NCBI RefSeq assembly: GCF_011947225.1 | Contig: NZ_JAATVW010000024.1 | Location: 1 to 63,257, forward strand | DNA: 63,257 nt | Direction: 5' to 3' | From: Planosporangium flavigriseum | GTDB taxonomy: Bacteria > Actinomycetota > Actinomycetes > Mycobacteriales > Micromonosporaceae | Shown: piece by piece, positions 8,798 through 15,936 of the stretch | Position numbering within the stretch: position 1 is the stretch's first letter | How the letters are laid out: each line of letters opens with the position of its first letter | Translations under genes and position numbers: made by a program | Notes under the pieces: generated by a model | What the model saw: the letters and a program-made list of their open reading frames with translations, nothing else | What the model was told of the DNA's origin: nothing | Database searches by the model: none

Positions 8798-8852
8798 GGG
8801 CGCCAGCCCCTACCCCGCGGGCGCCAGCCCCTACTCCTCGTGCGCCAGCCCT
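8798..8852 (-). repeat. 21-bp repeat duplicating the C-terminal codons and stop of the acetyltransferase
   Basis: On the minus strand the gene ends GLAHEE-stop. The next seven codons in the same frame read GLAPAG-stop and the following ones GLAPVV, running into the end of fbiD. The core GCGCCAGCCC recurs every 21 bp (8800, 8821, 8842 on the plus strand). The gene terminus, stop codon included, has thus been tandemly copied in frame. Confidence 0.8.
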
Positions 8853-9469
8853 GAGATGTCGACCGTCCAGCAGACCTTGCCGTCGTCGTGGCCCTGCCGC
8901 AGCGGCAGGTCGAGCGACGTCAGGAGCCGACGAATCCGGTCGTTGTCCGGCAGTATGTGGGCTTTGGCCCTGCGGATACCGCGACCCGCTGCCTCCGCGA
9001 GTACCGCATGGACGAGCACGCGGCCGAGGCCACGGTGATGGTAGGCGTCCTCGACGAAGATGCTCAGCTCCGCACCGCCGAAATCGGGATCTACCTGGGC
9101 AAGCGCGACGATCTCCTCCGCGAAGGGGGCACCGAGCGCGACGTCGGTGTGGTCGGCGAGCACATGCCGGGCGGACTCGACGACCGCTGCGACGACCACC
9201 CGCCCCGGGCCGGGCTCGCACATGCGCCGGGCCCATCCGAGCGGGAGGGCCGGCAGCGCCTCATGGAAGCGGTCGTAGCGGGTCTGCGGGCTGCAACGGT
9301 CCACGGTACGGATCAGAGCGTCGCGGTCCGCCACGGTCACCGGGCGCAGCCGCAGGCCGCCGTGCAGCGGGTGGCAACGGACCGCGCTGCCGACGGCACC
9401 GCGCTCGGCGGCCGGGTGCGCCTGGGACGCCGCGCAGTGCGACTCGGACGCGGACGAGGCGGCGGACAC
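8831..9469 (-). CDS. GNAT-family N-acetyltransferase
   Basis: 212-residue cytoplasmic protein with a GNAT fold from about residue 40. The acetyl-CoA binding motif A is seen in HHRGLGRVLVHAV, preceded by the beta strand AELSIFVED, and followed by the AKAHILPDNDRIRRLL helix-strand. The segment SPQTRYDRFHEALPAL is typical of the GNAT domain of protein lysine acetyltransferases of actinobacteria, so a protein substrate is possible but unproven. The first 35 residues look like a poorly conserved extension. GTG start with GGAG five bases upstream. Its 3' end carries an in-frame 21-bp repeat. Confidence 0.85.
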   Translation of the reverse strand: MSAASSASESHCAASQAHPAAERGAVGSAVRCHPLHGGLRLRPVTVADRDALIRTVDRCSPQTRYDRFHEALPALPLGWARRMCEPGPGRVVVAAVVESARHVLADHTDVALGAPFAEEIVALAQVDPDFGGAELSIFVEDAYHHRGLGRVLVHAVLAEAAGRGIRRAKAHILPDNDRIRRLLTSLDLPLRQGHDDGKVCWTVDISGLAHEE

Positions 9470-9543
9470 GGGTACTCCATCAGCTGGCTAACGGGGGCCC
9501 TTCCAAGGATCCGCGCCTGACCGTGTGCCGCAACCGCAACGCC

Positions 9544-9589
9544 GGTGAGACGCCTCACCTGGACCGTTGTCCGCGTGAGGCGTCTCACC
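9544..9589 (-). terminator. Hairpin downstream of pgl, with nested palindromes
   Basis: A perfect 15-bp inverted repeat (9544-9558 with 9575-9589, 16-base loop) starts 20 bp after the pgl stop. Each arm is itself close to palindromic (GTGAG, four bases, CTCAC), so alternative small hairpins or two operator-like sites are possible. It also lies 75 bp before the start of the acetyltransferase gene. Confidence 0.7.
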
Positions 9590-9609
9590 GGGACAGTCAC
9601 CGGGCCCGC

Positions 9610-10389
9610 TCAGCGCCGGGACAGTCCACGTGCCGCTTCGGCGTCCACGAACCACAGCGTGCAGTCGAGGCCACGCGCGCCGGCCGCGGGGAGAGATCGC
9701 TGGTCAGCCCCGCACACCGCCGCTGCGACGGCCTCCGCCTTGGCAGCGCCGGTGGTGATCAACCAGACCTGGTCCGACCTTCGTATCGTGGGCAGCGTCA
9801 GGCTGATTCTGGTCGGCGGTGGCTTCGGACAGTCACGGACAGCGACGACCATCCGCCGCTCCTCGTGAACCGCCGGCGAATCCGGAAACACCGACGCGAC
9901 GTGGCCCTCCTCACCGACGCCCAGCAGGCAGATGTCGAACAACGGGCCACCCGTGGCGTCGCCGTACCGCACCAGCAGTTCCTCGTACGCCGCCGCGGCG
10001 GCGTCCGGGTCGTACCCGAATCGCCCGTTCGCCGGCTCCATGACGTGCACCCGACGGGGGTCCACCGGAAGGTGGTCGAGCAGGGCCTCGTAGGCCTGAC
10101 GCGCGTTGCGATCGGGATTGTCGCTCGACACGAAGCGGTCGTCGCCCCAGAAGAAGTCCACCCTGGACCAGTCGACGGCGCTGTGACCCGAGCCGGCCGT
10201 GAGCTCCGCCAGCAGCGCGATGCCGGTCCGCCCGCCGGTGAGCACGACCGACGCGGTGCCCTTCTCCGCTTGCAGGGCCGCCACGCGGGTGGCGAGCCGG
10301 CCGGCGACCGACGCAACGAGCTGGGGCCCGTCCGGGTACACGAACACCTTCGGCACATAGCCAATGCGACGCTCGACGACCCCGGTCAT
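9610..10389 (-). CDS. pgl: 6-phosphogluconolactonase
   Basis: 259-residue DevB-type lactonase hydrolysing 6-phosphoglucono-lactone. Seen: VVLTGGRTGIALLAEL, DFFWGDDRFVSSDNPDRNARQAYEAL and CLLGVGEEGHVASVFPDS, the family hallmarks. The ATG at 10389 overlaps the stop of the FO synthase gene (ATGA), so the two are translationally coupled. Two genes upstream is the F420-dependent glucose-6-phosphate dehydrogenase whose product is the substrate here, so the operon performs consecutive steps. A strong hairpin follows. In most actinomycetes pgl sits with zwf and opcA; the placement here with F420 genes is notable. Confidence 0.95.
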   Translation of the reverse strand: MTGVVERRIGYVPKVFVYPDGPQLVASVAGRLATRVAALQAEKGTASVVLTGGRTGIALLAELTAGSGHSAVDWSRVDFFWGDDRFVSSDNPDRNARQAYEALLDHLPVDPRRVHVMEPANGRFGYDPDAAAAAYEELLVRYGDATGGPLFDICLLGVGEEGHVASVFPDSPAVHEERRMVVAVRDCPKPPPTRISLTLPTIRRSDQVWLITTGAAKAEAVAAAVCGADQRSLPAAGARGLDCTLWFVDAEAARGLSRR

Positions 10390-12836
10390 CGGACGCCCAC
10401 CTCGGCGGTCGCGGCCAGCAAGCCGGCACCGGCCGAGTCGAGGAGATCGTAGCCGGTGCTGCGCCGGCGCAGTCGCCGTCCGATGCCGGTCACGAGCTCC
10501 TCCAGGGTGCCCTCGTCCACGCGCTGGCCGTGACTGGCCCCCGCGGCTCGGCTGATGTTCTCGTCCATAAGGGTTCCTCCCACGTCGTTCACCCCCGCCT
10601 GCAGCAACTGACCGACACCGGGCAGCCCGAGCTTCACCCATGAAGCCTGGATGTTGTTGATGAGACCGTGGTACGCGATCCGGGCTACCGCGTGGACGAG
10701 GACGACCTCGCGCCAGGTAGGACCCCGGCGGGCGCCCCGCTTCAGGTAGAGCGGGGCGGCCATGTGGACGAACGGCAACCCGACGAACTCGGTGAACCCG
10801 CCGGTCTCGTGCTGGAGCGCACGAGTCCGCAGCAGGTGCCGTGCCCAGTGGACGGGCTGCTCGATCGCGCCGAACATCATCGTGACGTTCGAGCGGAGGC
10901 CCACCGAGTGGGCCACCCGGTGGCACTCCAGCCACTCCGCTGTGTTGATCTTGTCGGGACACAGCACCGCCCGGACCTCGTCGTCGAGGATCTCCGCCGC
11001 CGTGCCGGGAAGCGAGCGGAGACCCGCGTCGACCAGCCGCCGTAGGTACTGGTCCAGCGGCTCGCCGAGTCGCTTCGCACCCTCGGTGACCTCGAGTGCG
11101 GTGAACCCGTGGACATGGATGCCGGGTGCGGCCTCCTTCGCGGCACGACACACGTCCACGTAGTAGTCGCCGTCGAACTGAGGGTGGATGCCGCCCTGCA
11201 GGCACACCTCGGTGCAGCCGAGCTCCCACGCCTCCCGCACCCGCTCCGCGACCTCCTCGAGCGTGAGCAGGTACGGCTTCCCGCGCAGGTTCAACGAGAG
11301 CGGGCCCTTGGAGAACCCGCAGAACGTGCACCGGAACGTGCACACATTGGTGTAGTTGATGTTGCGGTTCCGGACGTAGGTCACGTCGTCACCGACCGCC
11401 TCCGCACGCAGCTCGTCCGCCAGCCCAGCCACGGCGGCGACCTCGCTGCCCCGTGCTCGCAACAGCGTGACCAGCTCGTCGACACCGAGCTCCTGCCCGG
11501 CCCGGGCACCGGCCAGCACCTCGCGAACCGCACCGCCGGCGCGGGCCGGCCGGCTGACCAGGCCGGCCTCCGCCCGGCCGGGGACGAGCGTGCGGGGCGT
11601 CGTGCCGGCACCGGAATACCACGCAGTGGAGCGGCGGCCTGCGAGGTCCACCTCCGCGCCGGTCCCGACGTTGTGCGCCTGCCGGTACCGCTCCGGGAAC
11701 ACCGCACCGGGGTCGTCGCGCCCCAGGCCCTCGGCATCGGCTCGGTCGAGCACAGGGAAGTGCAGGGCCTCGTCGAGCCACCGCGCCGGATCATGCGCGT
11801 ACTCGGGATAGACGGTGAGCCTCGGCGCCAGCACCTTCCCGCGGGCCTCGGTCACCGCACGCAGGTGATCCAGGGCCGGCCAGGGACGCTCGGGGTTGAC
11901 GTGGTCGGCGGTGACCGGCGAGACGCCGCCCCAGTCGTCAATGCCCGCATCGAGCAGGCTGCCGAAGTCCTCACTCAGGTTGGGTGGCGCCTGCAGGTGC
12001 ACGTCCGGCGGGAGCACCAGGCGGGCGATGGCGATCGCGCGCCGGAACTCCTCCGGAGGGCAGGCTGGCGCATCGCGCATGGCCGTACCGGGCTTCGGCC
12101 GGAAGTTCTGGACGATCACCTCCTGCACGTGGCCGTACCGCTTGTGCGCGTCGGCGATCGCGTGGAGAGCGACCAGCCAGTCGCGCCGGGTCTCCCCGAT
12201 CCCGACCAGGAGGCCCGTGGTGAACGGGATCGCGAGTTCGCCGGCCGCGCACAGCGTGGCCAATCGCCGCTCGGGTGTCTTGTCCGGCGCGCCCCGGTGC
12301 GCCCTGAGGTCCGGGGCCAGCGACTCGATCATCATTCCCTGGCTGGGGCACACCTGACGGAGCCGTTCGAGGTCGACCGGGTCCAGCGCTCCGGCGTTGG
12401 CGTGCGCCAGCAGCCCCGTCTCCTCGGTCACCAGCCGGCACATCTTCGCAAGGTAGTCCACGGTGGAGCGGTAGCCGTGCTCGGCCAACCAGTCCGCGGC
12501 GACCTGGTACCGGTGTTCGGGCGCCTCCCCGAGGGTGAACAGCGCCTCGTGGCAACCCGCCTCGGCACCCGCGACCGCGATCGCCAGCACCTCGGAGGGG
12601 CTCAGGAAGGGCGCCGCTACCCGCGCCGGGGACTGCGCGAACGTGCAGTAACCGCACCGGTCCCGGCACAGGGACGTGAGCGGGATGAAGACCTTCGGCG
12701 AGTACGTCACGCGGGTCCCGAACTGCGCGTCGCGCAGGTTCCTGGCCCACCCGGTCAGCTCGGTCAGTGGAAGCTCGAGCAGCTGCTCCTCGGTCGGTGT
12801 GACCCGACGGGCACCGCTGGGCAGAGTGGTCATCAT
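10386..12836 (-). CDS. fbiC: 7,8-didemethyl-8-hydroxy-5-deazariboflavin (FO) synthase, CofG-CofH fusion
   Basis: 816-residue bifunctional radical SAM protein that joins tyrosine to 5-amino-6-ribitylaminouracil, giving the F420 chromophore. The N-terminal CofG half carries a CxxxCxxC cluster motif in SLCRDRCGYCTFAQ at about residues 56-69; the C-terminal CofH half carries a second in VCTFRCTFCGFSKG near residue 495. The fused form is usual for actinobacteria and the length is close to that of mycobacterial FbiC. Two adjacent ATG codons (12836, 12833) follow GGAGGA; the second is better spaced. The 172-bp leader contains a 19-bp tandem repeat and a hairpin after fgd. pgl is coupled downstream. 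Confidence 0.97.
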   Translation of the reverse strand: MMTTLPSGARRVTPTEEQLLELPLTELTGWARNLRDAQFGTRVTYSPKVFIPLTSLCRDRCGYCTFAQSPARVAAPFLSPSEVLAIAVAGAEAGCHEALFTLGEAPEHRYQVAADWLAEHGYRSTVDYLAKMCRLVTEETGLLAHANAGALDPVDLERLRQVCPSQGMMIESLAPDLRAHRGAPDKTPERRLATLCAAGELAIPFTTGLLVGIGETRRDWLVALHAIADAHKRYGHVQEVIVQNFRPKPGTAMRDAPACPPEEFRRAIAIARLVLPPDVHLQAPPNLSEDFGSLLDAGIDDWGGVSPVTADHVNPERPWPALDHLRAVTEARGKVLAPRLTVYPEYAHDPARWLDEALHFPVLDRADAEGLGRDDPGAVFPERYRQAHNVGTGAEVDLAGRRSTAWYSGAGTTPRTLVPGRAEAGLVSRPARAGGAVREVLAGARAGQELGVDELVTLLRARGSEVAAVAGLADELRAEAVGDDVTYVRNRNINYTNVCTFRCTFCGFSKGPLSLNLRGKPYLLTLEEVAERVREAWELGCTEVCLQGGIHPQFDGDYYVDVCRAAKEAAPGIHVHGFTALEVTEGAKRLGEPLDQYLRRLVDAGLRSLPGTAAEILDDEVRAVLCPDKINTAEWLECHRVAHSVGLRSNVTMMFGAIEQPVHWARHLLRTRALQHETGGFTEFVGLPFVHMAAPLYLKRGARRGPTWREVVLVHAVARIAYHGLINNIQASWVKLGLPGVGQLLQAGVNDVGGTLMDENISRAAGASHGQRVDEGTLEELVTGIGRRLRRRSTGYDLLDSAGAGLLAATAEVGVR

Positions 12837-12870
12837 TCCTCCTCACTGGGGGCGCCGTGCGCCGGAGAGG

Positions 12871-12927
12871 CATGGCGAAGCCGAGCGGGCATGGCGAAGC
12901 CGAGCGGGCATGGCGAAGCCGCCGGGC
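12871..12927 (-). repeat. 19-bp tandem repeat in the fbiC leader
   Basis: Three 19-bp units (plus strand CATGGCGAAGCCGAGCGGG) at 12871, 12890 and 12909, about 35 bp upstream of the fbiC start. Unit length is not a multiple of three, consistent with a noncoding position. Confidence 0.85.
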
Positions 12928-12946
12928 CACCCCGTAAGCGGGCTGT

Positions 12947-12980
12947 GGCGCGCCGTCGACACCATTGGCGACGGCGCGCC
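12947..12980 (-). terminator. Hairpin between fgd and fbiC
   Basis: Perfect 12-bp inverted repeat (12947-12958 with 12969-12980, 10-base loop) starting 28 bp after the fgd stop. It could end part of the transcription from the upstream genes or protect the 3' end of a processed message. Confidence 0.7.
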
Positions 12981-13008
12981 AACCGCCCGGCGCGCTATGC
13001 CGCTGCTG

Positions 13009-14046
13009 CTAGGACTCCGCGCCGGGGTCTGTCCCCGCCGTGGCGAGCTTCGCCCGGTCGCGGAGGGCGGGGAGGACGTCATCGGTGAACTGCGCGAGGA
13101 AGCGGCGCTGGTCGGCACCGGGGCCGTGGATCACCAGGTCCTGGAAGCCGAGATCGAGGTACGTGCCGATCCGGTCGACGACCTCCTGCGGGTCGTTGGA
13201 GACGATGAACCGGGTGTGCGCTTTGTCTGCGTTCGCGTCGGCGACCCGCTCCATCTCCAGCGGGTCTTCGATGCCGGTCTTCTGGTCCGACGTCAGCGCG
13301 AGCGCGGCCCACCAGTGGCACGCCCGGTACGCGTAGTCGAGGTCCCGGTCGTAGGACACCTTGATCTCGATCATGCGGCGGATCGCTGAGAGATCGCGCC
13401 CGGCCGCGGTCGCGCCCTCGGCCACGTTGTCCAGCAGCGTCGTGTACAGCGCGGGGTCCTTGCCGCTGGTGCAGATGAAGCCGTCGCCGACCCGGCCGGC
13501 GAGCTTGGCCGCGAGCGGGCCGGACGCCGCGACGAAGATCGGCACCGGGACGTCGGGGCGGTCGTAGATGGTGGCATTCGACGTCTCGTAGTAGTCGCCC
13601 TTGAACGTCACCCGCTCTTCCGTCCAGAGCTGACGGATGAGGGCGATCGACTCCGCGAGGCGCAGTCGGCGCTCCTTGGGCCCGGGGAACTCCAGGCCGG
13701 TCGCCGGCGTCTCGTTCATCGCCTCACCGGAGCCGATGCCCAGGAACACCCGTCCCGGGTTCAGCGCGCCCAGCGTGCCGAACGCCTGCGCCACGATCGA
13801 GGGGTGGTACCGCAGCGTCGGGGTCAACACGCTGGTGCCGAGGACGGCCCGGTTCGTGGCCTGACCCAGCGCGCCGAGCCAGGTGAGCGCGGACGGCGCG
13901 TGTCCGCCGTGGTGCCGCCACGGCTGGAAGTGGTCCGAGATAGCGACCAGGTCGAGCCCACGCTCCTCGGCCTCGACGGAGAATTCCAGCAGTTCGCGGG
14001 GCGCGAACTGCTCCGCCGACGCCTTGTAGCCGATCCTGACTGTCAT
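13009..14046 (-). CDS. fgd: F420-dependent glucose-6-phosphate dehydrogenase
   Basis: 345-residue LLM-family protein oxidising glucose 6-phosphate to 6-phosphogluconolactone while reducing F420 to F420H2. It is easily recognised: VAISDHFQPWRHHGGHAPSA contains the Asp-His pair and Trp of the F420 active site, GSGEAMNE contains the active-site Glu, and SGPLAAKLAGRVGDGFI lines the cofactor pocket. The ATG at 14046 begins MTVRIGYKASAEQF. It starts 14 bp after the PRPP synthetase stop, so they are probably co-transcribed, and is followed by fbiC and pgl on the same strand. Confidence 0.96.
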   Translation of the reverse strand: MTVRIGYKASAEQFAPRELLEFSVEAEERGLDLVAISDHFQPWRHHGGHAPSALTWLGALGQATNRAVLGTSVLTPTLRYHPSIVAQAFGTLGALNPGRVFLGIGSGEAMNETPATGLEFPGPKERRLRLAESIALIRQLWTEERVTFKGDYYETSNATIYDRPDVPVPIFVAASGPLAAKLAGRVGDGFICTSGKDPALYTTLLDNVAEGATAAGRDLSAIRRMIEIKVSYDRDLDYAYRACHWWAALALTSDQKTGIEDPLEMERVADANADKAHTRFIVSNDPQEVVDRIGTYLDLGFQDLVIHGPGADQRRFLAQFTDDVLPALRDRAKLATAGTDPGAES

Positions 14047-14060
14047 CCTGGTACGTCCTC

Positions 14061-15101
14061 TCAGAAGATCTGGTTCTGGCCGCCGAAGACCTCGCTCACC
14101 GAGTCGCAGGTGAAGATCCGACAGATCGAGTCGGTGAGGAGGCTCGAGCATGAAACCACCCGGACGTTGTCCGGCGTTCCCGGTCGGAGCGGAATCGTGT
14201 CGGTCACCACGATCTGCTCGAACACGGAGGCGGCGAGGTTGGTGTATGCCGGACCGCTGAACACGGGATGCGTGGCGGCGGCGAAGACCCGCTCGGCACC
14301 CGCCCGCATCACCGTCTCACCAGCGGCGCGCAGCGTACCGGCGGTGTCGATCATGTCGTCGACAACGATAGCGGTCTTTCCGGCCACGTCGCCGATCACG
14401 TACCCGATCTCGGCGACCTGCTGCTGTGGCCGCTCCTTGTCAAGGATCGCGAGGTCGGCGCCGAGCAGGCTGGCGAACTTCTTGTTCAGCTTCACCCGGC
14501 CCGCGTCCGGGGCGACGACGACGAGGTCGGAACCCAGCCCGAGGTCGCGGAAGTAATCAGCGAGGATCATCAACGCGGTCATGTGGTCGACCGGGACCTG
14601 GAAGAAGCCCTGCAGCTGACCGGCGTGGAGGTCCATTGTCAGGACCCGGTCCGCCCCGGCCGATTCGAGCATCCGGGCGACGAGCCGCGCCGAGATCGGT
14701 TCCCGGGGGGCGCTCTTCTTGTCCTGCCGTGAGTAGCCGTACCACGGGGTCACCGCGATCACGCGGTGCGCGCTCGCGCCGACCGCCGCGTCGATCATGA
14801 CCAGCAACTCCATCAGCGCGTCGTTCGCGTTGATGCCGGTCACCGGGTTCGCGCACATCGGCTGGACGAGAAAAACGTCGGCGCCGCGGATCGACTCCTG
14901 GAACCGGCAGTACACCTCTCCACTGGAGAACGTCTTGAGCGCCACCGGACTCAGCCCGACCCCCAGCTTGCGCCCGATCTCCTCGGCGAGGGCAGGATTG
15001 GCCCGCCCGCTGAAGAGCATCAGCTGCTTGCCGTCCTTCGGGTCGAGCACCGCGGCGCCCCTGGTCTCCGGCCGCCGCGCCGTCAGCTCCGACCGGAACA
15101 T
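14061..15101 (-). CDS. Ribose-phosphate pyrophosphokinase-like protein (divergent)
   Basis: 346 residues of the class I PRPP synthetase fold: MLFSGRANPALAEEIG, RFQESIRGADVFLVQ, YGYSRQDKKSAPREPISA, MDLHAGQLQGFFQVPVDH, and the PRPP loop VVDDMIDTAGTL. The ATP and ribose 5-phosphate signatures are intact. It differs from the housekeeping actinobacterial Prs (which has an ARQDKK motif preceded by a different strand), so it is likely a second copy. The gene lies between a HAD phosphatase (19-nt overlap) and fgd (14 bp), and two genes below a nicotinamide phosphoribosyltransferase, which consumes PRPP. AAAGGAG precedes the ATG. An ADP-ribose pyrophosphate synthetase activity cannot be excluded. Confidence 0.88.
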   Translation of the reverse strand: MFRSELTARRPETRGAAVLDPKDGKQLMLFSGRANPALAEEIGRKLGVGLSPVALKTFSSGEVYCRFQESIRGADVFLVQPMCANPVTGINANDALMELLVMIDAAVGASAHRVIAVTPWYGYSRQDKKSAPREPISARLVARMLESAGADRVLTMDLHAGQLQGFFQVPVDHMTALMILADYFRDLGLGSDLVVVAPDAGRVKLNKKFASLLGADLAILDKERPQQQVAEIGYVIGDVAGKTAIVVDDMIDTAGTLRAAGETVMRAGAERVFAAATHPVFSGPAYTNLAASVFEQIVVTDTIPLRPGTPDNVRVVSCSSLLTDSICRIFTCDSVSEVFGGQNQIF

Positions 15102-15760
15102 ACCGATGACTCCTTTACCTCCCGCGCCGGTCGGCGGCCGCTCAGCAGGGCCCGGCCGATGGCGTACGCCTCGCGCAGGTCCCAACCCTCGTACGAGGCC
15201 ACGGCGAGGTCGCGGATGGCGGGATTACCGTTGACCGCCACGGTGTACGGCAGGTATTGGAAGATGCCGACGTCGGAGGTCGAGTCGCCGTAGGCCACGC
15301 AGTCGGCGGTGGTAAGCCCGTACCGGTCGATCAGGGATTTGGTGATCCGTACCTTGTCCTCCACCGACAGCAGCCACTCGGGCCCGGGCTTGCCGCCCAG
15401 CTCCACCGCGGCACCGTGCACAGTGGTCGCGCCCCAGTGCAGCATCCGGTCGACGAAGAACTGCGGAGACTGGGTGATCACCGCGCTGTACTCGCCGCGG
15501 GCGGCAATGTCGGCGAGCACCTCCGCGACACCCTCGATCCACTCTCCGGCGTGGAACGCGCGGTCGATGTCCGCGTCGGTCAGGTCGCACCAGAGGGGCA
15601 TGCACCGGTCCCAGAACTCAATGTCGTCGATCTCCCCGCGCGCCCAGCCGTCCTCGATTGCGCGGGCGGCCGCCAAATGCCCGATGTGCCGGCAGATCTC
15701 GATAGTTGCGGAGCCGCGTAGCAGGGTTCCGTCCATGTCGAACACATGCAGTTTGGTCAC
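15083..15760 (-). CDS. HAD-superfamily phosphatase (HAD-IB, SerB-like)
   Basis: 225-residue hydrolase. Motif I FDMDGTLL holds the nucleophile Asp and acid-base Asp, motif II is VITQSPQF (Thr), and motif IV is AYGDSTSDVGIF with the Mg-binding aspartates. The cap region (residues 20-75) resembles the phosphoserine-phosphatase type. GTG 15760 was chosen because GGAGGT lies eight bases upstream; it overlaps the following PRPP synthetase gene by 19 nt. Lying between NAMPT and Prs, it may remove phosphate from a nucleotide such as NMN or from a sugar phosphate, but the substrate is unknown. Confidence 0.87.
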   Translation of the reverse strand: MTKLHVFDMDGTLLRGSATIEICRHIGHLAAARAIEDGWARGEIDDIEFWDRCMPLWCDLTDADIDRAFHAGEWIEGVAEVLADIAARGEYSAVITQSPQFFVDRMLHWGATTVHGAAVELGGKPGPEWLLSVEDKVRITKSLIDRYGLTTADCVAYGDSTSDVGIFQYLPYTVAVNGNPAIRDLAVASYEGWDLREAYAIGRALLSGRRPAREVKESSVCSGRS

Positions 15761-15895
15761 CGGTGCGCACCTCCGTGTCGACCTTCGATCGGAACCTGGA
15801 TCATGCCTTGCCACTCCTCACCCGGGACGAAGTTCTCTGGCGCCGGCGGCGTCTCGCGTCACGGCCGAGTCGCCACCCGCCCTACGACCACCCGC

Positions 15896-15930
15896 GGCTC
15901 GCCGCACCCGGTGACCGGGTGCGGCGAGCC
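15896..15930 (-). terminator. Near-perfect palindromic hairpin after the NAMPT gene
   Basis: 17-bp arms (15896-15912 and 15914-15930) around a single base, starting six bases after the NAMPT stop codon. In RNA the innermost pairs would open to form the loop. It could lessen read-through into the HAD-prs-fgd genes. Confidence 0.8.
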
Positions 15931-15936
15931 AGCCGG

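Noticed and set aside
9544-9589. Ends of a small mobile element
   Set aside because: The inverted repeat has only a 16-base loop, with no target duplication or transposase; a terminator fits better.
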